A stretch of 16,554 bases of DNA from Thiopseudomonas sp. Lineage in GTDB: Bacteria > Pseudomonadota > Gammaproteobacteria > Pseudomonadales > Pseudomonadaceae. The notes beneath the pieces were generated by a model, which was not told the DNA's origin, ran no database searches, and saw nothing but the letters and a program-made list of their open reading frames with translations. A program made the translations under genes and the position numbers. The DNA is taken from contig JALOAC010000037.1 in the NCBI GenBank assembly GCA_023228985.1, forward strand, positions 1 to 16,554. The letters run 5' to 3'. Below, piece after piece: positions 1-5,808 of the stretch; position 1 is the stretch's first letter, and every line of letters starts with the position of its first letter.

Positions 1-637
1 TTGAGGCCGGGCTGGCAAGCAAACAAAAGCCAGCCAAAGGTAAAAAACTGCTGGCCGATGAAGCCGTGGACCTGATCCGCCCGCTGTACCGGATCGAACA
101 AGAGCTGGCCGATGCCAGCGATGCCGAACGCCTACAAGCCAGACAAGCACTCAGCCTGCCGCATTTGCAAACCTTCAAAGCCTGGATGGACGACAAACAG
201 GGCAAAGTGATGAAAGGCAGTGTGCTGTCCAAAGCCATTCAGTACTGCCTCAATCAGTGGGAGCACCTGACCGGCTACTGCCAGCGCGGCGACCTCAAAA
301 TCAGCAATGTACTGGCAGAAAACGCCATTCGCCCCTTTGCCATTGGCCGCAAGAACTGGCTGTTTGCCGACACCAGCAAAGGTGCCCATGCCAGCGCCGC
401 TTGGTACTCCCTGATCGAAACCGCCAAAATGCATGGCCTGAACCCGCAGGTCTACCTGCTGCATGTGCTGGAACATATCGCGACAGCAAACACGCTGGAG
501 CAACTGGAGTAGCTGCTGGCTTGGAACGTCAAACTGGAAACGCCTGCCCAAAACAGGGCCGCACAGCCTTCTTGAACCGGCGCTTAGTGTTTACAGGGTA
601 AAGCCGTTCGGCAAGGGGGTGATTTAGTAGCGCTTAC
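1..637 (+). mobile_element. IS66-family insertion sequence, right-hand part
   Basis: The window opens inside the transposase of an IS66-family element and contains its right part only. Downstream of the transposase, the minus-strand sequence starting at 637 begins GTAAGCG, which fits the GTAA-type ends of this family, so 637 is taken as the outer end of the right terminal repeat. The next bases (from 638) belong to a helicase gene fragment, so the element appears to have inserted into that gene. The left end, the accessory genes tnpA and tnpB and the 8-bp target duplication lie outside the window or cannot be checked. Confidence 0.75.
3..512 (+). CDS. IS66-family transposase (TnpC), C-terminal part, premature stop
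   Basis: This is the C-terminal part of the DDE transposase of an IS66-type element; the reading frame is open from base 3 and its true start is upstream of the window. It is recognised from the family block around 285-470: the residues SNVLAENAIRPFAIGRKNW, which contain the catalytic glutamate region, followed by a YSLIETAKMHGLNP-type stretch. The frame ends at an amber codon (510-512) directly after LEQLE. If that codon is ignored, the same frame runs on as LLAWNVKLETPAQ... to a TGA at 573-575, which matches the usual IS66 C-terminal tail. The protein therefore seems to have lost about 20 residues by a nonsense mutation. Whether this inactivates it is unknown; the catalytic core in view is intact. 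Confidence 0.85.
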   Translation, partial: EAGLASKQKPAKGKKLLADEAVDLIRPLYRIEQELADASDAERLQARQALSLPHLQTFKAWMDDKQGKVMKGSVLSKAIQYCLNQWEHLTGYCQRGDLKISNVLAENAIRPFAIGRKNWLFADTSKGAHASAAWYSLIETAKMHGLNPQVYLLHVLEHIATANTLEQLE

Positions 638-638
638 A

Positions 639-788
639 CTGCTGTAACCTACCCTTCCACGAGACGGGCATTACTGGTAATGCCAGTGCTGGAAAGCATG
701 GCATCGGCCTATTTAAAGCGACCAGCTCCTGAAAGTAGCGGCCACGGTTGTTGTCCATGCACGTCGCATAAGGGTACATGTCGGTCAC
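639..788 (-). pseudogene. Superfamily-2 helicase gene fragment, cut by IS66
   Basis: Read on the minus strand, this fragment ends in PVMPVSWKGRLQQ followed by the first base of a further codon, and then IS66 begins. The string (I/V)SWKGxLQQ is the lead-in to helicase motif VI (usually SWKGTLQQYAGRLHR) of DEAD/DEAH-type helicases of the kind associated with TOTE-type conflict systems. The IS end falls inside the codon expected for the tyrosine of LQQYAGR, so IS66 seems to have split the gene, with the missing 3' part expected left of the IS outside this window. The upstream residues (GRYFQELVALN and neighbours) are not ones I recognise as helicase, so the fragment is probably itself a chimera or degenerate. 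Confidence 0.6.
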
Positions 789-790
789 TC
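639..790. repeat. Duplicated about 150-bp segment, copy 1
   Basis: This segment is repeated in the same orientation at 2120-2272. A 38-nt run is identical in both copies (708-745 and 2189-2226), and the rest aligns with scattered changes and single-base indels. Both copies contain the inverted repeat GGCATTAC-N2-GTAATGCC (667-684 here), with a different 2-nt loop in each. On the minus strand it encodes part of a helicase (separate entry). It abuts the right end of the IS66 element. Confidence 0.85.
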
Positions 791-895
791 GGGCGATAAG
801 TGATAGCCCAGCCTGATCCGGTACCTGCCTTGTACGCGTCGATTCTCATTTCTGCCTTGTGCTTTAGGCAGAAAACCATCAAAGGCTGTTAATCG

Positions 896-1204
896 TCAGC
901 TTTTCGCATACATCAGGGCTGCTTCCTGCACCACTTCAGGGTGACGGGTTGCAATACGAATCAGGGTGCGCGCGGCACCGGAAGGCTGGCGGCGGCCCTG
1001 CTCCCATTCCTGCAATGTGCGAGGAGATATGTCGAGCGCCTCGGCAAACTGAGACTGTGTCATGCCTGTTTTCATGCGGGCCAGCGCGACCTCATTGGGC
1101 TCTACCTCGGTCACGCGTGCGGCTTGGCCAGCTTTCATTTCCAGCACGGCAGCCAACAGCTTGTTGCCCAGTTCTTCACCTGTCATGTAGTCATTCTTGC
1201 TCAT
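896..1204 (-). CDS. XRE-family antitoxin / transcriptional repressor of a RelE/HigB-type module
   Basis: This 102-residue protein has a C-terminal helix-turn-helix of the XRE (Cro/C1) type: residues about 48-75 read MTQSQFAEALDISPRTLQEWEQG, with the typical Q..A..L..S...L..WE pattern. The N-terminal half would be the toxin-binding part. It is the second gene of a two-gene operon, and its start codon (1204) lies inside the end of the toxin gene (14-bp overlap), so the two are probably translationally coupled. The toxin-first order and HTH antitoxin match HigBA and NadS-type modules. By analogy it should neutralise the toxin and repress the operon promoter. An inverted repeat follows the stop (arms 850-856 and 867-873) but lacks a T-run on this strand, so I do not call it a terminator. 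Confidence 0.85.
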   Translation of the reverse strand: MSKNDYMTGEELGNKLLAAVLEMKAGQAARVTEVEPNEVALARMKTGMTQSQFAEALDISPRTLQEWEQGRRQPSGAARTLIRIATRHPEVVQEAALMYAKS

Positions 1205-1511
1205 GGTCCAATGCCTCCCGGATTTGTTTCAACAGGTGGGCAGGGATGCTGCCCCGTACACTTTTTGCATACACCATCAGCAGCCAAAGCGTCTGATTTT
1301 TACTACGTACAAAATAAATCACTCTTGCTCCACCGCGCTTGCCCGTGCCTGGCAAGGTCCAGCGCACTTTGCGACACCCACCGCTGCCGGGAATTGGATC
1401 GCCAGCTTTCGGGTTGGCTGCCAACCAAGCGTAGAAAAGCCCACGCTCTTCTTCCGTCCAGAGGTCATCTGCATCAGCGGCAAACATGGGTGTTTCAATA
1501 ATGGTATGCAT
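1191..1511 (-). CDS. RelE/HigB-family toxin, type II TA
   Basis: This 106-residue protein resembles small RelE/HigB-like mRNA-interferase toxins. The core reads GDPIPGSGGCRKVRW followed by a basic GKRGGARVIYF strand and then LLMVYAKSVRGSIP, the usual order of the beta-sheet of this family. The frame is open for another 39 codons upstream (to 1628), but the start is set at the ATG at 1511: the family fold begins there, the upstream residues look non-coding, and a promoter-like pair (-35 near 1542-1547, -10 near 1519-1524) lies immediately upstream. No clear Shine-Dalgarno is visible, so the transcript may be nearly leaderless. The gene overlaps the antitoxin gene by 14 bp. Confidence 0.8.
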   Translation of the reverse strand: MHTIIETPMFAADADDLWTEEERGLFYAWLAANPKAGDPIPGSGGCRKVRWTLPGTGKRGGARVIYFVRSKNQTLWLLMVYAKSVRGSIPAHLLKQIREALDHEQE

Positions 1512-1518
1512 GCCCCCG

Positions 1519-1547
1519 ATAGTACGGCAATGACGTACATGGAGCAA
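1519..1547 (-). promoter_or_regulatory. Candidate promoter and operator of the HigBA-like operon
   Basis: On the minus strand a weak -35 (TTGCTC, 1547-1542) and a -10-like TACTAT (1524-1519) are separated by 17 bp. Between and partly over them lies the inverted repeat GTACG-N7-CGTAC (1522-1538), a plausible operator for the XRE antitoxin. Another perfect inverted repeat, CAAGCAT-N4-ATGCTTG (1545-1562), overlaps the -35. The predicted transcript start is only a few bases from the ATG at 1511. Confidence 0.4.
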
Positions 1548-1699
1548 GCATTTTGATGCTTGGATGCCTAGAGGGCGCGCGTGCAATTCTGGGAGGATTA
1601 TCAAGATCGCTCGCCATGAGCGGCACAAGACCTACCTGCAACCTGCCTGTGTCTGCTCAGCTGATCTGACGTAAAGCCAGTAGCGATGGCGGTGCTTTT

Positions 1700-1930
1700 T
1701 TGCTGTGGGAGGTCATGGATCGTAGCGGTATCTTTGAGCGGCTCAAGCAGCATCACACCCTTGACGGAACAGCGGCCCTCTTATTATCCCGATTGTTAAA
1801 CCTGTTAGCTCAGGATGCCAACTTGACTACATTGCATAACAGCTTGCTGAATTTAGCCATGTGGCGCTTATCTTCCACGCGCGGTGGTAAGCCGCTGCCT
1901 CCAATCATACTGGATGCATTCAGGCATTGA
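1700..1930 (+). CDS. Unrecognised small ORF
   Basis: This is an open frame of 76 codons from a TTG at 1700, or 71 codons from the ATG at 1715. I do not recognise the product. It is mostly helical with leucine-rich stretches (ALLLSRLLNLLAQD, then LLNLAMWRL) and ends KPLPPIILDAFRH. The GGGAGG before the ATG sits too close to be a good ribosome binding site. It lies between a TA operon and helicase debris in an accessory region, so it may be a broken end of a larger gene or not a gene. Confidence is low. Confidence 0.25.
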   Translation: MLWEVMDRSGIFERLKQHHTLDGTAALLLSRLLNLLAQDANLTTLHNSLLNLAMWRLSSTRGGKPLPPIILDAFRH

Positions 1931-1996
1931 AATCTCCCTGAACGGAGCGATCAGATAGGAGCATTGTCGCAGGATGACTGGGTTTGTCGCAATTAT

Positions 1997-2146
1997 TGCC
2001 CGGTAGCCTCGCTGATGCTTGTCCCTCATCCGCAGCAAGGCCGGATGGTCGGTGTCAACGAAGTCGATGATGCGCACGTCGGCCTTGCTGGCGTATTCAC
2101 GATACAGACGCCCTGCGCCCTGCTGTAACTTACCCTTCCACGAAAC
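1997..2146 (-). pseudogene. Superfamily-2 helicase C-terminal fragment
   Basis: On the minus strand this stretch reads SWKGKLQQGAGRLYREYA, then VRIIDFVDTDHPALLRMRDK and RGYRA. It matches the motif VI region and C-terminal end of SF2 (DEAD/DEAH) helicases of the TOTE-associated type, where the usual form is SWKGTLQQYAGRLHR...DYVD.GHPAL.RM..KR.RGYRA. It has no start: just upstream the frame meets a TAA, caused by a one-base deletion compared with the copy at 639-788. After RGYRA the similarity stops and the frame runs into unrelated residues down to 1868. It is therefore a decayed remnant, carried partly on the duplicated 150-bp segment. Confidence 0.65.
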
Positions 2147-2272
2147 GTGGCATTACGGGTAATGCCGTGCTGAAAAGCATGGCATTGCCCTATTTAAAGC
2201 GACCAGCTCCTGAAAGTAGCGGCCACAGTGGCTGCCCATGCCCGTCGCATAACGGTGCATATCGCTCACCCC
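2120..2272. repeat. Duplicated about 150-bp segment, copy 2
   Basis: This is the second copy of the segment at 639-790, in direct orientation about 1.48 kb away. It keeps the hairpin GGCATTAC-GG-GTAATGCC (2149-2166) and the 38-nt exact run (2189-2226), but has indels that break the helicase frame. The two copies bracket the first TA operon, as expected from duplication or recombination between related islands. Confidence 0.85.
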
Positions 2273-2307
2273 TGCCATACGCATTCAGAACCTGTTAACA
2301 CTATTGT

Positions 2308-2637
2308 GTGCTTGAGCTGAAAAATACTGTCCATTATAATGGACACACGAAAACCATACAGACCACTCCAGCGTTTGATGCTTGGTTCAATGCCCTTCGT
2401 GACCGTCGGGCTCGCGCACGCATTAACATACGCATCGAACGATTAGCTGCAGGCAACCTGGGGCAGTACCGCACGCTGACCCAGGGCGTAACAGAGCTGA
2501 AGATTGATTATGGCCCCGGCTACCGTGTGTATTACGTCGAGCGCCATGGAGTGACCTACATTTTGTTGTGTGGTGGTGACAAGTCGAGCCAGCAAAAAGA
2601 CATTGATGCGGCGCTGGAGCTGGCCGCTAGCGTATGA
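2308..2637 (+). CDS. RelE/HigB-like toxin, HI1419 (addiction module killer) type
   Basis: This toxin belongs to the small RelE-superfamily group whose members read ...F..W...LRD..AR..I..RI.RL..GN.G....+..GV.EL+I.YGPGYRVYY...G......LCGGDKSSQ..DI..A. All of these blocks are present here in order, from PAFDAWFNALRDRRARARI to LLCGGDKSSQQKDID. The start is uncertain. The longest frame begins at GTG 2308, but a strong promoter (2312-2340) lies inside that extension, and family members usually begin at the position corresponding to codon 2347. That codon is ACG here, giving (T)KTIQTTPAF. No ATG is available in frame. The stop is 11 bp before the antitoxin start, so the pair forms an operon. Confidence 0.85.
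   Translation: MLELKNTVHYNGHTKTIQTTPAFDAWFNALRDRRARARINIRIERLAAGNLGQYRTLTQGVTELKIDYGPGYRVYYVERHGVTYILLCGGDKSSQQKDIDAALELAASV
2312..2345 (+). promoter_or_regulatory. Sigma-70 promoter with an 18-bp palindromic operator over the -10
   Basis: A -35 of TTGAGC (2312-2317) and a perfect -10 of TATAAT (2335-2340) are spaced 17 bp apart. The -10 lies in the centre of the perfect palindrome TGTCCATTATAATGGACA (2328-2345). This is the classic layout for a self-repressing TA operon: the antitoxin or toxin-antitoxin complex bound to the palindrome would block RNA polymerase. Confidence 0.7.
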
Positions 2638-2648
2638 AGGAGAGAATT

Positions 2649-2948
2649 ATGGTTACCAAAAAAATTGAAACTCGTCCCTGGGATGTGACCGAGCATCTGC
2701 GTGACGACGAAGACATTCGCCTCTACATTGAAGCCGCCATGGAGGAAGCACCAGACGATGCGGCTTTTATGGCCAAAGTTCTGGGCGATGTAGCGCGTGC
2801 ACGCAACATTTCAGAGCTGGCACGACAAACCGGAATTGCACGGGAAACACTATACAAAGTCACCCGTGGCGAAGGCAATCCAACGCTGGATACCATCAGT
2901 AAACTGGCCAAGGCACTGGGTTTCCGGCTGACATTGCAGCCTGTTTGA
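2649..2948 (+). CDS. XRE-family antitoxin, HI1420 (addiction module antidote) type
   Basis: This 99-residue antitoxin carries the features of the HI1420 group: an N-terminal WDVTEHLRDDEDIRLYIEAA segment and a C-terminal helix-turn-helix reading ARNISELARQTGIARETLYKVTRG, then NPTLDTISKLAKALGFRL. It should bind the upstream toxin through its N-terminus and the palindromic operator through the HTH. The start is set at 2649 because AAGGAGAG (2637-2644) is well placed as a ribosome binding site. An ATG at 2634 overlaps the toxin stop but lies before that site. Confidence 0.88.
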   Translation: MVTKKIETRPWDVTEHLRDDEDIRLYIEAAMEEAPDDAAFMAKVLGDVARARNISELARQTGIARETLYKVTRGEGNPTLDTISKLAKALGFRLTLQPV

Positions 2949-3076
2949 GTTTGCTGGGTTGAGCGGATGCAAAACCAGCAGTAGTGGCGATAAGCCGCTG
3001 TTGTAGTGGTCTAATAAAGCCTGAACCGCTTGGAAAGGCTGAGGCTGTTCAGTTCAGTTCAGTGTTTCCCCAAGCT

Positions 3077-3397
3077 TCAACTCTTAAAGTCATATTTAAA
3101 ACGCTCAATCTGATGCATTCGTTCATGCAAAACAGTGGCAATACCAATATCGCCGTTAGCCAGATATTTCCAATATACGAAATGACGCTCATAGCGGTAA
3201 TAGAAGCCATGAACTGCAAAGTCAGCAGGGATAGGACGCGAGATAACCGCGTTGTCAGATATTTGCTCAAAGCTATTAAAAAGATCACGAATGTATTTTT
3301 CGGCTTGAGCGGCGCCAAACTTACTGCGCGTATAGCGATAAATTTCATCAATACGCAAAGATGCCGCAGCCTGAATACGTACTTGTGGCCTGCTCAT
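3077..3397 (-). CDS. parE: ParE/RelE-family toxin
   Basis: This 106-residue protein is of the ParE type. ParE toxins poison DNA gyrase, whereas RelE relatives cut mRNA; sequence alone does not separate the two here. The N-terminal pair of helices reads LRIDEIYRYTRSKFGAAQAEKYIRDLFNSF, followed by the beta-sheet with R..RYERHFVYWKY, GDIGIATVLHERMHQ and a short tail. Its start overlaps the stop of the upstream ribbon-helix-helix antitoxin gene by one base (TGATG). Antitoxin-first order, overlap and partner type all fit a ParDE module. Confidence 0.85.
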   Translation of the reverse strand: MSRPQVRIQAAASLRIDEIYRYTRSKFGAAQAEKYIRDLFNSFEQISDNAVISRPIPADFAVHGFYYRYERHFVYWKYLANGDIGIATVLHERMHQIERFKYDFKS

Positions 3398-3648
3398 CAG
3401 CGATTACGCGAAATAATATCGTCAGCGGTTAAAAGACTGTAAGCTGAGTCTGGGGCAGAAAAAGCGAGTTGTAGCTCGTTTTTAAGGCGCTCAAAATCTA
3501 ACTGCTCTTTGCGCTCTTTATCCTTGCGCACCAAATCGCGCAGGTACTCGCTCACATTCTCAAAACTGCCATGCTCGCCCACGTTAGACGCAACAAAATC
3601 ACTTAGCACACCACTCATGCGTACTGTCATCGTTGTTTGCTTAGACAT
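3397..3648 (-). CDS. parD: ParD/CopG-family ribbon-helix-helix antitoxin
   Basis: This 83-residue protein begins SKQTTMTVRMSGVLSDFV, the beta-strand plus first helix of a ribbon-helix-helix DNA-binding fold, then GSFENVSEYLRDLVRKDKER, the typical ParD second helix and linker. The charged, probably flexible C-terminus (from about residue 50) would bind the toxin. The start ATG at 3648 is preceded by GAGAGGAAA at good spacing. A long inverted repeat about 25 bp upstream (3671-3699) is a likely operator. Confidence 0.87.
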   Translation of the reverse strand: MSKQTTMTVRMSGVLSDFVASNVGEHGSFENVSEYLRDLVRKDKERKEQLDFERLKNELQLAFSAPDSAYSLLTADDIISRNR

Positions 3649-3670
3649 ATCAATTTCCTCTCGGTCATAT

Positions 3671-3699
3671 CGTATTCAATAATTTCAAAATTGAATACG
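3671..3699 (-). promoter_or_regulatory. Inverted-repeat operator of parDE
   Basis: CGTATTCAAT (3671-3680) and ATTGAATACG (3690-3699) form a perfect 10-bp inverted repeat with a 9-bp centre, just upstream of parD. Ribbon-helix-helix antitoxins typically bind such repeats to repress their own operon. No unambiguous -35/-10 pair could be assigned around it. Confidence 0.65.
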
Positions 3700-3944
3700 G
3701 AAATCAAGCAAAAGTGCGCAATTCACATGCAATAGCAGCATCTCTTCGGTGTTTTTCAAGGTAGAGGGCGCTTTTTTTTGTGTCCCGCTCCCTCTGCGAA
3801 ACTTTTTGATTGAATAGACACCATCGAAAAAGATGGCAACCATCCTGACAAAGAGGCCTTGCTGGGTAAATGAGCCTTTTACTACAGGCTAAAGAACTCA
3901 GAAATATCGGCATTTTTCTAAGAAAATTATTATTTTTAGCTTCA
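3700..3944. other. Intergenic stretch with no recognised gene
   Basis: Between the parDE operator and the inverted repeat before the tagD-like gene there is AT-rich sequence with short T-runs (3772-3779). A minus-strand open frame (3704-3913) has no family features or ribosome binding site, and I do not call it a gene. Confidence 0.5.
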
Positions 3945-4008
3945 AGCCATTATAAACCAGCATTTGTATCATGAGCACCTCTCGGGCGTAATCCGGTTTA
4001 TAATGGCT
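3945..4008. promoter_or_regulatory. 14-bp perfect inverted repeat carrying -10-like boxes in both directions
   Basis: AGCCATTATAAACC (3945-3958) and GGTTTATAATGGCT (3995-4008) are perfect inverted copies separated by 36 bp. Each arm contains TATAAT: the right arm reads towards the tagD-like gene (TATAAT 3999-4004, 33 bp before its ATG), the left arm reads away on the minus strand. A matching -35 is poor. It may be a promoter with a paired operator, a divergent promoter, or the footprint of a small mobile element. Confidence 0.55.
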
Positions 4009-4036
4009 GGATACAATTTAGCCAAACGGAGCCAGC

Positions 4037-4498
4037 ATGCCCAAAACCATCCTCACCTACGGCACTTTTGATTTGTTTCACATTGGCCATTTGCGCTTAC
4101 TGGAACGGTTGCGCGCACTGGGTGATCGTTTGATAGTCGGGGTTTCTACCGACGAATTCAACACGCAAAAAGGCAAAAAAACCGTAGTACCCTTCGCTGA
4201 TCGAGCGGAGATTATCCGAGGTTTGAGTTGTGTCGACCTGGTTATTCCAGAAACCTGCTGGGAGCAAAAAGCGGAAGATATCAAGCAACATCAGGTCGAT
4301 ATTCTGGGAATGGGCGATGACTGGCGCGGTAAGTTTGATGATTTAGGTTCTTTGTGTGAGGTGGTGTACCTGCCGCGTACTGAGGGTATTTCCAGTACGC
4401 AAATCCGCAACAGTTTGAAAATGCTTAGCGCTGAGCATGTTCGTGAACTCAAGCAAGCACTGGATTTAATGTCGGCGATTGTGGAGCGTTTTGACTGA
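4037..4498 (+). CDS. tagD: Glycerol-3-phosphate cytidylyltransferase-like protein (TagD family)
   Basis: This 153-residue cytidylyltransferase probably makes CDP-glycerol from CTP and sn-glycerol 3-phosphate in the cytosol. The N-terminus TYGTFDLFHIGH (residues 7-18) contains the HIGH nucleotide-binding motif, MGDDWRGKFD spans 92-101, and R114-T121 (RTEGISST) is the second signature of the family. Other nucleotidyltransferases share the fold, but the TagD-like spacing and the adjacent CDP-glycerol transferase support this substrate. It is some 20 residues longer than Bacillus TagD, with a helical C-terminus. The ATG follows CGGAG. The stop overlaps the next start by one base (TGATG), so the two genes form a translationally coupled operon. 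Confidence 0.85.
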   Translation: MPKTILTYGTFDLFHIGHLRLLERLRALGDRLIVGVSTDEFNTQKGKKTVVPFADRAEIIRGLSCVDLVIPETCWEQKAEDIKQHQVDILGMGDDWRGKFDDLGSLCEVVYLPRTEGISSTQIRNSLKMLSAEHVRELKQALDLMSAIVERFD

Positions 4499-5769
4499 TG
4501 GCGCGCTATGGCCTCAAACCACTGTTTTACAAGTTATTGCTGCCTGTATGGCGGGTTGTGGATTTTTGCACGCCCAAAAAAGCGGATCACTGGGCGTTTG
4601 CTACTCACCATTTGCACTCAGAACGTTTTATTGAGAATCAGCGGGCTGTGTTTGAGCAGGTTAAAGCCGATCCAAGTCTGCATAAAATTATTTTTTATCG
4701 AGGCCAACCAGCAGAATGGCATCTCGAAGATGCCGTTAACTATCGCATGGTGCGGCACGGCAGTTTGGCGGGTTTTCTTTTACTGGCGCGCTGTAAAGTG
4801 GTGTTTTTAACTCATTCCATTGCGATGGATTATTCATTGCGCTGGGGGCGTAAGGGTTTTGCCGTACTCAAGCTCAATACCAAGCACCGCATTGTGGTTA
4901 ATTTGTGGCACGGTGTTGCATTGAAGCGGTTATTATACGCAGCCAACCAAAGCACTTTACAGCACACTGATCGAGTGGCTTACCGCACTCAAGAACGCAA
5001 ACACTACGCCGGTCTCATTGCCTCATCCGATATCGACAGCTACGCCATGGCGGCGATGTTTTATCCACTTAATTATCAGCAAGTCTGGCTTACGGGCTTG
5101 CCACGTAATGATTTTTTAACTCAGGCTGAAGCGCTGTTACCCCGTTATATTCAAGATTCCTTAAAGCAGATTCGGCACATTAAGCAGGGCAAAAAGCTGA
5201 TTGTGTATGCGCCGACTTACCGACAAACATCGGTGAGCGATACGGCGCAGTATTATCAATTCACACAAGCAGAAATCGATGCGCTCAAGCAACTGCTACG
5301 TGAGCAGAATGCTGTGCTAGGTTATCGACCGCACTACTTTAAGAACGCCGAGCAGTACTTTAATCTTGACCAGTTTATTGATAACGAATTTATTTTTGAT
5401 GTGTCGCAAGCGGTCGTGCCTGAGTACTCTGCGCTCGCGCGAGAGCTTGATGTGTTGGTGACGGATTATTCCAGTGTGTATATTGAGGCGCTGTATCTGT
5501 CTAAGCCTGTAATTTGCTTTGGTTACGATATTGAGCACTACAAAACCCAGCAGGACGGTTTGTTGTATGACATGGAGCTAGCCTTTCCTGGGCCGGTGGT
5601 GATGCACTTTGCGGATGTATTAACGGCCCTACAAGAAAAACTTCACGCCAACCCGCAAGATATCCAGCATGAGCAAGCAACTGCTAAAAAATTGTTTTTT
5701 AAATACGACGATGCGCAAAATTCACAGCGTGTGGTTAAGCGCATATTTGAGCGGCTAGATGGCTCATAA
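4498..5769 (+). CDS. CDP-glycerol glycerophosphotransferase family protein (TagB/TagF-like)
   Basis: This 423-residue GT-B enzyme would transfer glycerol phosphate from CDP-glycerol to a glycan or lipid-linked acceptor at the inner face of the membrane. Family motifs seen are NLWHGVALK with the catalytic-type histidine at 138, YAPTYR at 237-242, RPH at 277-279 and VTDYSSVYIEA around 321-331, followed by FGYD. The N-terminal 25 residues are hydrophobic and basic (PLFYKLLLPVWRVVDF), suggesting peripheral membrane association, as in TagB/TagF. Its length is nearer single-domain TagB-like enzymes than long polymerising TagF. In a Gram-negative, such enzymes decorate surface polysaccharides. Location 2.7 kb from a flagellin-type glycosyltransferase hints at flagellar glycan, but that is inference. 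The next gene is convergent, 39 bp away. Confidence 0.87.
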   Translation: MARYGLKPLFYKLLLPVWRVVDFCTPKKADHWAFATHHLHSERFIENQRAVFEQVKADPSLHKIIFYRGQPAEWHLEDAVNYRMVRHGSLAGFLLLARCKVVFLTHSIAMDYSLRWGRKGFAVLKLNTKHRIVVNLWHGVALKRLLYAANQSTLQHTDRVAYRTQERKHYAGLIASSDIDSYAMAAMFYPLNYQQVWLTGLPRNDFLTQAEALLPRYIQDSLKQIRHIKQGKKLIVYAPTYRQTSVSDTAQYYQFTQAEIDALKQLLREQNAVLGYRPHYFKNAEQYFNLDQFIDNEFIFDVSQAVVPEYSALARELDVLVTDYSSVYIEALYLSKPVICFGYDIEHYKTQQDGLLYDMELAFPGPVVMHFADVLTALQEKLHANPQDIQHEQATAKKLFFKYDDAQNSQRVVKRIFERLDGS

Positions 5770-5808
5770 AATAACTGCTGTAGTAATGAACCTGGATGAG
5801 AACTGTTC

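Noticed and set aside
132..551. Open frames opposite the IS66 transposase
   Set aside because: They lie antisense to, or out of frame with, a clear transposase and show no family features.
850..873. Hairpin after the XRE antitoxin as a terminator
   Set aside because: The stem is real (7 bp, 10-nt loop) but no T-run follows on the minus strand.
640..2272. Integron cassette array, suggested by several TA modules and repeated intergenic segments
   Set aside because: The repeats lack attC core sites (GTTRRRY/RYYYAAC pairing), gene orientations are mixed, and the repeats decode as helicase fragments.
2984..3442. Plus-strand frame of 152 codons
   Set aside because: It is antisense to the well-supported ParDE pair and has no recognisable features.
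3704..3913. Minus-strand frame of 69 codons starting just after the leftward TATAAT box
   Set aside because: There is no ribosome binding site, the composition is odd and no family is recognised; kept only as a reason to look for a leftward RNA.
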